Assembly: GCA_009829735.1 (NCBI GenBank) | Contig: CM020619.1 | Coordinates: 28,732,063-28,796,062 of the forward strand | Length of the DNA stretch: 64,000 bases | Direction: 5' to 3' | Origin: Pyropia yezoensis | Taxonomy: Eukaryota > Rhodophyta > Bangiophyceae > Bangiales > Bangiaceae | Part shown: in pieces, positions 29,101-38,474 of the stretch | Numbering within the stretch: the first letter of the stretch is position 1 | Layout: each line of letters opens with the position of its first letter | Program-made: the position numbers and the translations under genes | The notes under the pieces: generated by a model | Database searches by the model: none | What the model was told of the DNA's origin: nothing | What the model saw: the letters and a program-made list of their open reading frames with translations, nothing else

Positions 29101-30198
29101 CGCGTGGTGAGGAGCGCCGCACTCTTGCGCAACAATGACGTGGGAGCAGGTCTTCGTCCGAGCGCCGGGGCAAAGAGAGCAAGATGACCTCGTGTGCGTC
29201 AGGTAGAGTGGAACTAGAAGAGCACCAAAAGCCGACGAGCAAACAGCAACGTACAAAGCTCCCTTGACGTGGAAGCAGGTATTGTCCATGGCCGCATGTT
29301 CACCTCCTGGTCCTGGCCCTGAATGGAACCTCTTGTACAGGTGGTGTCGAACACGCTCAGGTTGCAAGCCAACGGCCGCCGAGAGCTCGTCAAGGGTGGC
29401 ACCGAGGGTAGCAGCGTGCTTGCAGGTTGTTGCTCTGTCGTACACGTTGTTGTCACGATGAGTGTTCGACCCCACGCACGTACAACGACACCGCCCGTTC
29501 GCAGCAAGCCACACGCAAACGCTCGCGTGGTCCCCAGTGCCATCCCGCTTCCACTCGCCCCATCGCGCGACGACACCAAGCATGCCTGGCAGGAGCCACA
29601 CCTCTTCGTTGCCAGGTGCCTTGGCCCTGGCACTCAACAGCTCAATCGTGGTGACCCCCGCTTCCGCCGAGATGCCGCAATTGGACGAGAGCGTGGCCGC
29701 TGGTACCTTGCACAGGTACGCACCAACGACTCGGCGCACAGCGGTACCAAAGTTCTTCTTGGTGTGGCGGTCTGACCCCAGCTTCCTCCCTCCGCGGCCG
29801 TGCTTTGTTCCCGGTCTACCCTGTCCGTACGTGCGGTCGCCCCTGACAGTGTGCGGCGCAACAGCTGCGGGAACAGGCGCATCACCATCTGCCTCACATT
29901 GATCACCACCAGCAGGCTGTTCAAGACTGGCGACCGGCTGTAGCTCTGGTGCGTCCGCGTCCCCACTTCCCCTGTCTTCGTCAACAACAATATCGGAAGC
30001 ACTGGGCTGGCGGTCACTGTTGACGATGTCGCGAGCAGACCCAACAGAGCTACATCCGGCCAGGTTCACCACAGACGGCACGCTCTCACTCGGCCGTGCG
30101 GATTCAACCGACGGCGGAGCGGAAGCCACGAATATGGGGTCGGAGTCCATTGACGACGCACTTCCGCTCGACGACCCCATCCACATGGTGTCATCCAT
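26197..30198 (-). CDS. KDZ/Zisupton-like transposase with SWIM-like zinc finger
   Basis: A single 1333-codon ORF. The ATG at 30198 (MDDTMWMGSS) is the first in frame. N-terminal residues 1-110 are acidic and Ser-rich. At about 225-270, CRCTC...TTCKH resembles a SWIM zinc finger. Cys/His-rich clusters follow (about 310-480: CSLCPGARTKTCSH, CHFCAARG, CSSCEQWVC). The C-terminal catalytic-like region has YDFSC (about 1121-1125), SDRFHIFNHLC (about 1146) and a Glu in APEQRNAPIRRIQ (about 1177), the D...H..C...E pattern of KDZ (Kyakuja-Dileera-Zisupton) transposases. SWIM fingers are known in Zisupton. A C-terminal acidic tail follows. No TIRs were identified. It may be an intact element or a domesticated gene. 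Confidence 0.75.
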   Translation of the reverse strand: MDDTMWMGSSSGSASSMDSDPIFVASAPPSVESARPSESVPSVVNLAGCSSVGSARDIVNSDRQPSASDIVVDEDRGSGDADAPELQPVASLEQPAGGDQCEADGDAPVPAAVAPHTVRGDRTYGQGRPGTKHGRGGRKLGSDRHTKKNFGTAVRRVVGAYLCKVPAATLSSNCGISAEAGVTTIELLSARAKAPGNEEVWLLPGMLGVVARWGEWKRDGTGDHASVCVWLAANGRCRCTCVGSNTHRDNNVYDRATTCKHAATLGATLDELSAAVGLQPERVRHHLYKRFHSGPGPGGEHAAMDNTCFHVKGALYVAVCSSAFGALLVPLYLTHTRSSCSLCPGARTKTCSHVIVAQECGAPHHAHRTSAQRAAPSLEVSAISRLRIPLHNCVAAIRLNAEVSAKTVSGGEFVVPAPKRCHFCAARGRPHQLILPSTRTGAIACTRGFCKMVVHVAKCSSCEQWVCRDGREEHIVLLTMTSAATVTWMRSMAHDAADGAALTTSTKKWIRAVRRETVAGVLPSTNPTRSGRILRNIVVVGLKLMAADLPPELFTCVHCMDNDGRYKWVSADSIWVGFGSGADHVQFDHVVEAVPENRRAIRAAYLIRGESVRRIVRDVMKPKKDLKLLSRAVKPAQLAVGVLLPDAVPIDGRVSQTAGEKAIAGVLGSIFDMNAAAAKLLTALHTGLAKYKTRSRVEAARRTEACQHLAAYINSRKSGKQKPSQPTDAADQQVAGAPTTTLPQGVMRSSAQPAGDNVAGLDAPPPSSKHIPAQGTLLAPPTDRSSQRLSPLKNPPAAAVKTPAYRAAQHARDTGAAPLSLTTPAAQLQGDTNGVSVARGRQAPPRQPDCGRKPFKAGKGDVEADSPFLRPAVVALDKDQRRELLSFLTAITIDSVVLPFRPGHAEVLRQLATLLDQVNHGAVVADLLARSTWDADPKDDDDHAPIVILLRELRFVQLGLRSFSCMFEAHAGLSSTLANGLRCVAASIDQFVAEWRNGPEGSTRYQSKWEGGGRSQADMARDFRAAYPSAARSHERTGTCAPSLPQCRPEPFLWKEVLSTGMCSKHYAKAHKFSPGAMTFCCGCKHPLIIAFSVLDLKEAPQVLLNMLLSRFARLPRFLIYDFSCGAFRVALGKLAWLLLDCTVVSDRFHIFNHLCSDAFDPRSYAKLDGVDSGAPEQRNAPIRRIQTTLQGMGVGPYTNLLAYQTAILNHEAQTKWALKVERLPDDCDLAGRFFTLYPCWCCDEPDPAADAITDSKSSADDVDEIVPEDNRAMQLDEGEGERERDCERASGSDPDYATVSGDISASTSVSSLSGEGRAEESGAGDSMGADGA

Positions 30199-30500
30199 TT
30201 CAGCAGGATCGTGAAGCCAGATCTTCTCACTGGTACCTCGCGCTGCACCGTCAGGCAGTCAGCAAACAAGACCGCGGTTCAAGCTCGCCCTAGGCAGAAT
30301 GCTGCTGCAGCAACGCATCGATGACCCAGCAACAGACACCGGGTACCGCTCGCCGCAGGCGTAAAACTGCTCCGGCTGCACTGCCGATCCGCTCGAATCT
30401 AAAAGGCAAGTCACCCCGGAATGCAAGCGAAAGCTGTCCAGACCGGCCTGCCGACCCGCCGACCAGCCCTACGGCACCTGCAGCGGCGGCGCGTTCAGTG
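30199..30500. other. Upstream region of KDZ-like gene
   Basis: About 300 bp with no supported gene. It probably contains the promoter of the KDZ-like gene. No clear box or terminal inverted repeat was found. Confidence 0.4.
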
Positions 30501-30699
30501 GTGAAGAAGAACAGCACCGGCACACAGGCAACCCGACGGCCAGCCGACGGGCAGACAGCGATGGATACGACGGAAACAACCGAACCGAAGCGGGTAGTCC
30601 CCCTCGATGCACAGCCACCCGAGGCTCGTTGCCGTCCCAGCAGCACAGCCGCGGCAGCAGCGCAGTACCTCAAGCCGAGCAGCAGCCACAACCGAGCAG

Positions 30700-31240
30700 T
30701 CTCCACACCCGCGCAGCCGTGCAGCCGCCCCACCCGCGTAGCTAACGCACACGCTCAGCCGGCCCGCCCGCGCAGCTGAACCGCACGCGCAGCAGCCCCA
30801 ACTCAGCAGCCGCCGCACCCGAGTAGCCGCGCAAGCGCCGCACACGCGCACCCAGCCTGGCCGCGCAGCAGGCACAATCGAGCAGCCGATCCACACGCGC
30901 AGCAGCCACAACCGAGCAGCCGCCTCACCCGCGTAGCCGCGCAGCCGCCCCACCCGCGCAGCCGACGCACCCACGCAGCCGACCCGCCCGCGCAGCCGTT
31001 CAACCCTCGTAGCCGCCCCACTCGCGCAGCGGGCACCACTGAGCAGCCGCGCAGCAGCCCCACCCGCGCAGCCGACCCACCCGCGCAGCAGCCACAACCG
31101 AGAAGCCACGGCGCCGCGCGGCCACGCAGCCACGGTACCACCGCAGTAGCCCCAACCGCGCAGCAGCGCCGCAGCCCAACCCGAGCAGCAGCCCCACCCA
31201 CGCAGCCACACCACGCCCGCAACCACCGAACTGGCGCAGC
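30700..31240. repeat. Degenerate CAGCCG-rich short tandem repeat
   Basis: Many imperfect copies of a CGCAGCCGCCCCACCCG-type motif recur at about 12- and 24-bp steps. Because 24 is a multiple of three, the - strand reads as Arg/Gly/Cys/Leu repeats (GRLRGWVGCA-like) over long open frames. I treat these ORFs as repeat artefacts. Confidence 0.7.
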
Positions 31241-31278
31241 CGCCACACCGGCGCTGCCGACCGAACAGCAACGCGGGC

Positions 31279-32080
31279 GACGGGGAGCACCGCGTACACG
31301 CGGCCGCCTACAACAGAGCGCCGACCGAGCGCAGCGAGAGCGGCTGTGCAGCTGCCCCAGTGGCGCACCCGCACAAGCCAAGCAAGCGCCCCACCCACAC
31401 ACGCGCTCCACCCACGCAGCCGACCAGCCCAGAGCGGTGCAAATTGACAGCACCGGCTGCGGGCGGCCAGCAAGCGGCCGACGCCGGCCCCACGCAGCAA
31501 GGCACGCCAGCCGCACCGCCGATCCGCCCGCTACGGCGGCGACGGGGAGCACACGGTTCAGGCGGCTGGCTAGCAGACAACGCCGCCCCCACGCGGCCAG
31601 CCGCCCCAACCACAGCGCCGATCCGCCTGCAACATGCGACGGGGAGCACCCGGTACACGTGGCCGGCCAGCAGCCAACGCCGGCCCCACGCGGCCAGGCA
31701 CGCCAGCTACACCGCCGATCTGCTTGCAAGAAGCCACGAAGAGCACCCGCTACAGGCTGCCGGCAAGCACGCAACGCCGCCCCCACGCGGCCAGCCGCCC
31801 CAACCGCAGCGCCGACCCGCCTGCGACGTCGGCGACGGGGAGCACCAGCTACGAGCGGCCGGCCAGCAGCCAACGCCGGTCCCACGCGGCCACCCGCCCC
31901 ACCCACGCAACCGAAGAGCCCAGAGCGGCGCCGATTGACGGACCGGCTTCAGGCGGCCAGGAAGCGGTCACCGCCGGGCCCACGCGGCCAGGCACGCCAG
32001 CCGCACCGCCGATCCACCCGGAACGGCGACGACGGGGCGCACCGGCTGCAGCCGGGCAGCCGGCCGTCCCGCGCACCCTC
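31279..32080. repeat. ~98-bp minisatellite, about 8 degenerate units
   Basis: A marker motif GACGGGGAGC (or a variant) recurs at 31279, 31541, 31638, about 31736, 31834, about 31932 and 32031, giving a period of 97-98 bp. Units at about 31346 and 31443 are more degenerate. Each unit also carries CCCACGCGGCCA and CACCGCCGATCC. The period is not a multiple of three, so the ORFs through it are not evidence of a gene. Confidence 0.75.
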
Positions 32081-32832
32081 ACCCGCCCAAGCCGCGCAGC
32101 CGACCGACCGGCAACAAACGAGACAGAAGCACCGTCTGCTGGGCGCGAGCCGACGGGGGGCGCCGCCGCATACGTGCAGCGGCCTCAGCCGCGACCTCTA
32201 CCCAACCAATCCGGGCGGGAAGGAAGCACCTGCCACAGCTGCGCAAGCGCCCAAGCCGTGCTGCCGATCGTGGGCGCCTGGCACCGACAGCGGCAGGCGG
32301 GCAACCGCCGCACCAGTGTCCGCGATCCGCCGCCACACCGGGTAGCGCCCGCAGACGATGGTAGCACGCACTACAGGGGGAGCCGCGCATCAGCGAGCAG
32401 TACGCCGCCGACGGGTATCCGTGGACGAGGGCGACGAGCAGCGCCAATACGGGAGGGCAGCCGACGCAGCAGCACCACCGATCCGCTGCCTCGTAGCGCG
32501 CCACAACCAGCAGGAGCAGCAGGGGGCGGAAAGCAGAGGGAGCGCGAACGGCGAGAAGGTGCGCGGCTCGTTCGCCGAGGAAGGAGGTCGCGGCCGACGA
32601 CGACGGGGGGGTGGGGAGGGGCGCGGCGCGGTGCACGTCACAGGAGCATCGAGGGGGGCGGTACACGGGTCCCGGGAGGGGGCCGACGAGCATGGCTGTC
32701 GCGGGGCCAGCCACGTGGTGTGCCACGTTTCCGCCTTGTGATTGGTGCATATGCCTTCGTTCTAGTGTGGAGCCTTCGATCTATTGCAGCAGCGGATCGA
32801 AGGCTGTGGTTTCCCTGGTTGGTGACAACATG
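32081..32832. other. Unannotated GC-rich stretch
   Basis: About 750 bp between two repeat arrays. ORFs on both strands are Arg/Pro/Ala-rich and overlap each other. I see no gene, RNA or element here. Confidence 0.5.
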
Positions 32833-33257
32833 GGTTTTGACGGCACCGGGGTTTTGTCGGCACAAGGGTTTTGACGCTACAGGGGTTTTGACTGCACCAG
32901 TGTTTTAACGGCACCGAGGTTTTGACGCTACATGGGTTTTGACGCTACAGGGGTCTTGACGGCACCTGGGTTTTGAGGCTTCAGGGGTTTTGACGGCACC
33001 GGTACTTTGACGGCACCGGTGTTTTGACGCTACATGGGTTTTGACGGCACCTGTGTTTTGACATTACATGGGTTTTGACGGCACAGGCGTTTTCACGCTA
33101 CATGAGTTTTGACGCTACAGGGGTTCTGACGGCACCGGGATTTTGACGCTAAATGGGTTTTAACGGCACCGGGGTTTTGACGGCACCGGGGTTTTGAGGC
33201 TACAGGGGTTTTGACGGCACCGGGGTTTTGACGCTACATGGGCTTTGACGGCACCGG
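32833..33257. repeat. 17-bp minisatellite, exactly 25 units
   Basis: The array is 425 bp, 25 x 17, with no length variation. Two main unit types are interleaved: GGTTTTGACGGCACCGG and GGTTTTGACGCTACATG/AGG. Occasional point variants occur (for example TACTTTGACGGCACCGG). It lies about 300 bp upstream of the kinase-like gene start. Confidence 0.93.
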
Positions 33258-33557
33258 TACGACGTTCGAGCTGCTACCGTCGGGTAGCTGGAGTGGTTGC
33301 TGTCCGCCTACTTCTTTCGCGACGGGCAGCTGGCGTCGCTGCAGCTCGACCCGCTGTCACGCGCGCCTTGATTCCGCCGACCGGCCGGCTGTCGCCGGCG
33401 CTACTACTCACCACTCTCATTCGCTTAAAACCTCCCATCGACGGGCGCTCTGTGTTGCTGCTGCCCTTGCAGGTGCGCACCGTGTCCCAGGTTGCGCTGT
33501 TGTGCGTGTCTCTTGCTCAGTTTGGAACGGGCATCCCTGTACTTGGGAAGCATCTTC

Positions 33558-35378
33558 ATGGCTCCAAGAAGGGTGGGGTCCCGCGCCTTACGACCGAACT
33601 CATCAAGTGAAGGCTCTACAGGACGTGCGACATCTACCGAAGTCATGGCACCACCGAATCTCGGGGATGCTCGTAAGGATGAGTTGTGCTATGAGGCTGA
33701 GGTTGCCGAAATACGAAGCGAATTGCGGCAGCTCAACCTCGACGGCAAAGCTCCACACCATGAGCTGATTCACGGCCTGGAGATGGCCAAGGCCTCTCTC
33801 GAGGAGGCTCGCTGTCGTCGTCGACTTGCAGTGGCGCACGAGGAGATGCCAGGCGCACCTGTTATCAAGAACCTTGAGGAGGCTTGGGCGTCTAGACTAG
33901 CCATCCTCAATCAGGTGCTGAAGGCTGTTGTGGCAGGCCCTCTGCCTACGTCGGATGTAAGCCGCCCGAGGCTGGTCTTTGACTCATCTTCGGCCTCCGA
34001 CCAGACGGCGGACAAGAAAGGCAAAGGACCCACCGCACTCCCGTCGTCTTTCTTCGATCCAACCCCTGACAACCGGCTGTACGACGCGCTGGTCCCAACG
34101 CCTGAAGAGCTCGGCCAGCACAAACGGAGCTGGCCATTTTCATCCTCGGTCGTTTTCAAGCTGGACATGCATCATGACGAGGAGGTGAAGCTCCAGGAGC
34201 AGTTGTCAAAGGTTAACCTCCCCACCGTCGTTTCTACTGATTCTTCCAAGCCTGATTGCCTCGGCGGCGTCACTGTGCACGGCGTGTATGTGCCCTTGCG
34301 AGTGCGGGAGTACAAGGCCTCGACTGTTGCGTGCAGCAATGCTCTCCCTCAGGCGCTAGCGCTTGGCACGAGCGTGGCCGTGGGCCTGCTGCACCGGGGA
34401 CTGCCCCCGGCCAAGATTATTGTGCCGGTGGACGTAACCAACGGCCGGTCGATTCAGTTTGCAGCGGTCTACATTGCTGGGGGCTCGGTGCCTCTGTCCT
34501 GGACTCTCTCCCCAGAGCTTGACCTGTGGGAGCCTGAGCACGCTAACATGGCAGATGGATACCTCCGGAAGACGCAGCACCACATGGGTGAGATGATGCA
34601 GCTTGTCCGGTCGTTCCCGACCACGCGGATCGCTGGCGACACCGTCATATCCTCCATCAACGTGCCCCCCTCCATCCACATCAAGAACGGCTGTCTCTCC
34701 CACCTGGTTTACCCTGATGATTTTGACTCGTCGCTGGCTCACGTCGTGTCCGTGCTCCGAGTTCTCAGCAAGGCCGGGTTGCGCAAGACGCTGTGTTATC
34801 CGATGGGCTTTGGGCTAGTCCGCCCCGGTAGTTTTACAACCGCCAAGTCGGACACGTGGTGCGCGTTCTTCCCCAACCTGGCGGCGACGGGTCCTGAGAA
34901 CCCCGGACCACCTTTTCAGGCTTTTGTCCCTGATGGGCAGCTTGCGGGACCGTTTGTGGACGCATGCGAGGCTGCGGTGCGTGAGCTTCATGACAGTGGG
35001 GTTGTCCACGGAGATCTGTACACGTCTAACATCATGCATCGAGTGGATACTGACGGGGTCGTCCACGTCAAGATCATTGACATGGACACCTGTTTCCTGT
35101 TGGAAGATGGCGTTCCGGACGAGTGGCGCCTGCAGTGGGAGACGCGGCCCAAATGGCAGGGGCGCTTCCAGGTCGACAAGGACGCTAGAGAGCTGGATTT
35201 GTTCATGGTGCGGGTTATGCGGTGGGCTTCGAGCGCGTCTTCGGACCAACAGCCGCGCAAGCTCTGGTGTTCTGTTGCTTGCGCCTCATCCATTGCCCAG
35301 TCCAACGTCGCCTTCCGCAAGTTGCAGGACATGTACATAGAGAGCTGCATGGATATCGAGCTGGGTCATGGTGCTTGA
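33558..35378 (+). CDS. Protein-kinase-like domain protein
   Basis: The 606-codon ORF has a possible start at 33558 (MAPRRVGS). A later ATG at 33645 (MAPPNLGD) and an earlier in-frame one at 33492 are alternatives. The N-terminal part is predicted helical and charged (about 40-120), then low-complexity. The C-terminal part has a kinase-type catalytic loop HGDLYTSN (about 484-491) and IDMD (about 507-510), placed like HRDxxxxN and DFG of protein-kinase-like folds. A normal glycine loop and VAIK lysine are not obvious, so it may be an atypical kinase or a pseudokinase. The family was not identified. It is followed by a 90-bp triple repeat. Confidence 0.6.
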   Translation: MAPRRVGSRALRPNSSSEGSTGRATSTEVMAPPNLGDARKDELCYEAEVAEIRSELRQLNLDGKAPHHELIHGLEMAKASLEEARCRRRLAVAHEEMPGAPVIKNLEEAWASRLAILNQVLKAVVAGPLPTSDVSRPRLVFDSSSASDQTADKKGKGPTALPSSFFDPTPDNRLYDALVPTPEELGQHKRSWPFSSSVVFKLDMHHDEEVKLQEQLSKVNLPTVVSTDSSKPDCLGGVTVHGVYVPLRVREYKASTVACSNALPQALALGTSVAVGLLHRGLPPAKIIVPVDVTNGRSIQFAAVYIAGGSVPLSWTLSPELDLWEPEHANMADGYLRKTQHHMGEMMQLVRSFPTTRIAGDTVISSINVPPSIHIKNGCLSHLVYPDDFDSSLAHVVSVLRVLSKAGLRKTLCYPMGFGLVRPGSFTTAKSDTWCAFFPNLAATGPENPGPPFQAFVPDGQLAGPFVDACEAAVRELHDSGVVHGDLYTSNIMHRVDTDGVVHVKIIDMDTCFLLEDGVPDEWRLQWETRPKWQGRFQVDKDARELDLFMVRVMRWASSASSDQQPRKLWCSVACASSIAQSNVAFRKLQDMYIESCMDIELGHGA

Positions 35379-35450
35379 TCGTTTTCTGGGTGGTGGGCGC
35401 GGATGCGCGGTCGGAGGGTTGGTAGCTTTGGCGGAGGCGCCAGTCCCCGA

Positions 35451-35720
35451 GCCGGCGGTGGTGTCTGTCTTCCTCTTTTTGTGGGCGGCGCCCTCTTCCC
35501 GCCGGGCGCCGCCCACTTCGCCGGCGGTGTCGTGCCTGCCGCCGGCGGTGGTGTGTGTCTTCCTCTTTTTGTGGGCGGCGCCCTCCTCCCGCCGGGCGCC
35601 GCCCACTCCGCCGGAGGTGTCGTGCCTGCCGCCAGCGGTGGTGTGTGTCTTCCTCTTTTTGTGGGCGGCGCCCTCCTCCCGCCGGGCGCCGCCCACTCCG
35701 CCGGCGGTGTCGTGCACTCT
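35451..35720. repeat. 90-bp tandem repeat x3 with internal hairpin
   Basis: Three nearly identical 90-bp units are marked by TTCCTCTTTTTGTGGGCGGC, with unit anchors at 35461, 35551 and 35641. Each unit holds a perfect 11-bp inverted repeat (GGGCGGCGCCC / GGGCGCCGCCC) round a 10-nt loop. The repeat begins about 70 bp after the kinase-like stop codon. 90 bp is 30 codons, so both strands stay open and give repeat-peptide ORFs that are not supported as genes. Confidence 0.9.
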
Positions 35721-36779
35721 GTTGAACGCACCGGCGCGCGCAGGCGCGCAGATGCGCGCGTGTGCCCATCCAGCGCATCACTTGGCCCGAGGGGGATGTG
35801 CCCATCGGGTGAGGCGGGCGTGAAGAACGCACTTGTGGAAGCCTGTGGAAAAGTCCTTCGGCTCGGGAGAGCACACAGTCACAGTCCCGCTGCAGCCCGA
35901 AAACGTCGCTGCTACGCCGGAGGCAGCTCGCGCGGGGGTGGGGGTGGGGGGGGCCGGGGGGGCGCTTAACGGTGTGGCCTACGGAGACGGCGGCTGCGAT
36001 GGCGGACGCCGTCGCCGCCGCCGCCACCGCCGCATCACCCGGTGCGGGGCGGCGGCAGGGAGGAGGGCGAGGCGCAGCGGTGTGGTCGACCACAGCAGCG
36101 GGGACGGCAGGGAGCCCCCACCCAACAGCAGCGTCTGCGGCCGTACCGCGCTCCGCCTGGGCTGTTGGGCTTGCCTGCCTTTGGCGCCTGGGCGTGTTGC
36201 CGCGCCCGCCGCCGCGCCCGCCGCCGCCGTTCCCGCCGGGTGGCCCCCGCGGGTGGTCTGCCGCGGCCGCTACGAGGATGGGACGGGGCGGGGCAGGTGG
36301 GGGAGGGAGCAGCAAGGCGGGAGCGCCGCTGCCAAACCAGTCGGGGGTCGGAGCAGGAGGGGGGAGGGCCGTGGCTCACGCGCTCGTGGGGACGCCCCCG
36401 CGCCATCGTTGTCTTTGCCACCGGGGGGGCTGGGCGTGCCTACGGTCATCGCAGGTTCCGCCGGGGGCCGCCGCCAGCGCCACTGGCTGTCGGGTGGCGG
36501 CCGGCGACCCGCCGCGGCGGCCGCCCCCGCACCCGTCGCCCCCCCCGCCGCCGCCGTGCGCGGCGCTGGCAGCAGCGGTTGGCCACCAAGCGACCATGGC
36601 GCTGGGCGTCACAGAGGGAGCTGGGGGGAAGAGGGTGAGCGTGGGGGACGGGGGATTGGGGGCGGTGGGCCGACAAGGAGGGGGCGGTGGGGGGGGGGAG
36701 ACGCGCGTCTGCGAATCGATCGCGGCGGAAGGGAGGAGAGGGGGGGGTGGCGACGCCGTCCCGTCGACACGGCCACCGC

Positions 36780-36787
<8 letters not shown>

Positions 36788-36842
<55 letters not shown>
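36788..36842. repeat. (CCG)n microsatellite
   Basis: About 18 uninterrupted CCG trinucleotides. Depending on frame this reads as poly-Pro, poly-Arg or poly-Ala, which produces several spurious ORFs. Confidence 0.92.
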
Positions 36843-36849
<7 letters not shown>

Positions 36850-36882
36850 GCTGCTGCCGCCTCTGCCACAGCCACTGTACGT

Positions 36883-36978
36883 CACGGCCGCTCAGAGGTG
36901 CGCCCCCGTGTCGCCACGGCCGCTCAGAGGTGCGCCCCCGTGTCGCCACGGCCGCTCAGAGGTGCGCCCCCGTGTCGC
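36883..36978. repeat. 32-bp tandem repeat x3
   Basis: Three copies of a 32-bp unit (CACGGCCGCTCAGAGGTGCG...) start at 36883, 36915 and 36947. The first two are identical, and the third differs near its end. Confidence 0.92.
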
Positions 36979-38441
36979 TACGGCGCGGCCACGCCCACCC
37001 GTCAGCCGGCCAGGGGGGGGGGGGGTCAAGCAAGAGTCGCTGTCGAGCTCCTTGGCCTATCCCTCTGTGCGGCCCCTACGCTTGCATACGGCGCCGCTTC
37101 CACCAGCCCTCCCACCGGTCCCCCGCCCGCGCACAAACGCACCTCTGCCCGCCGAGGTCATCGCGCTCCGCTCGGGGAGCGGCGGCTGCATGGCGGCGGC
37201 ACGGCTGGTCCGCCCGCGTGGCTGGGGGCGGGGGGGCTCGTCGGATAGGCGGGGGGGCGGAGATGGGGTGGGACGGCCGCCAGGGGGGCGTGTTGAGCAA
37301 GGTCGAGGACCCCCAGCGCACGCCGCCGCGGGCACAGGACCAGCGCCCCCCCCCCTCCCCACCGTCAAGTCCACAGCTCACGGCGTGGACGGCATGCACA
37401 GACTCACACACGCGCAGCTGTGCGCGCAACCGCGCTCCCCCTTGCCACCGCCGCGGCGGAAGGAAGCAAGCACGGGCGCCCCCCCCCCCCCCCCTGCCCC
37501 ATTTCCGTCGGCTAATACGATGGACACGGGCGCCCCCGACCGATCCCCCCCCAACCCCCCCAGCATCTCCCGTACCGCCCGAAAACACCGCCACCATAGA
37601 CGCGGCCATGACGGCGTTGGGAGTCCCCGCCTTGAGCCCCGTCCCGCAGGGGCGTCCACCCCCCCCCACCCCCCCCCCACCCCCCCATCCCCGGTACGTA
37701 CACACACGCAACGTCCCGTGGCGTCCAAAGGCCAGGAAAATAACCTCTCCCCCACCGCCACGGCCACCTGCCGTGTCCGGGGCGGCTGTCATTGCCACCG
37801 CACCTGCGCCAGCCGATCCCACAGCACCAGCGGGGGGCGCACCAGCCGCCGGGGAAGCAGCGTCGGCGGCGGCAGCGGCGGCAGCGGCGGCTGCAGTCGC
37901 AGCGGCGGTGGCGGAGGCGGATGCGGCGGTGGTGGCATGCCGGCGGCATTGGCGGCGATTACAGAGCAGCGGCCGCCGCAGCGCCGGCGGCCGAGCCGCC
38001 AGTGAGGGCGGGGGGGGGGGGGGGGGGGGGTGGGTGCCCTGCGCCGCCGCCGCCGCCGCCGCCACCGCCCGCGGCTGGCGCGCCGGCAGCGTGGCCGCCG
38101 CCGCTGGACACGCGGCCAGCGGGGAGGGGCCACCCGGGTCCCGGCGGTGAGCCACCGCCCCGCCCCTGCCGTTGGCAGCTGCGGCGGCGGCGCCGGGCGG
38201 GACGCTGGCGGGTGGGGGGATGACCCCCTCCGTGGGGTGCCGGCGCCTGTGCCGCTGCTGCTGCTGCCGCTGCTGTTCCCGCTGCCGTCGCCGCCGAGGG
38301 GGCCACGCGGCGGGGGTGCCCCCCCCCCCCCCCCCGGACTCCACCCGCAGGGGAGGCAGTCGCGGGGTGGGGGGCGCCGCTCCCGCCACCAATGCCACCG
38401 CTGTCGCCGCTGCCGCCGCCGCCACCGCCGCTGTCACAGCT

Positions 38442-38474
<33 letters not shown>

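Noticed and set aside
30495-32908. Long ORFs of 258-424 codons over the tandem repeats
   Set aside because: Explained by repeat periods and high GC. No start context, domain or conservation visible.
32833-33257. CRISPR-like array
   Set aside because: Units are contiguous 17-mers with no spacers, in a eukaryotic context: a minisatellite.
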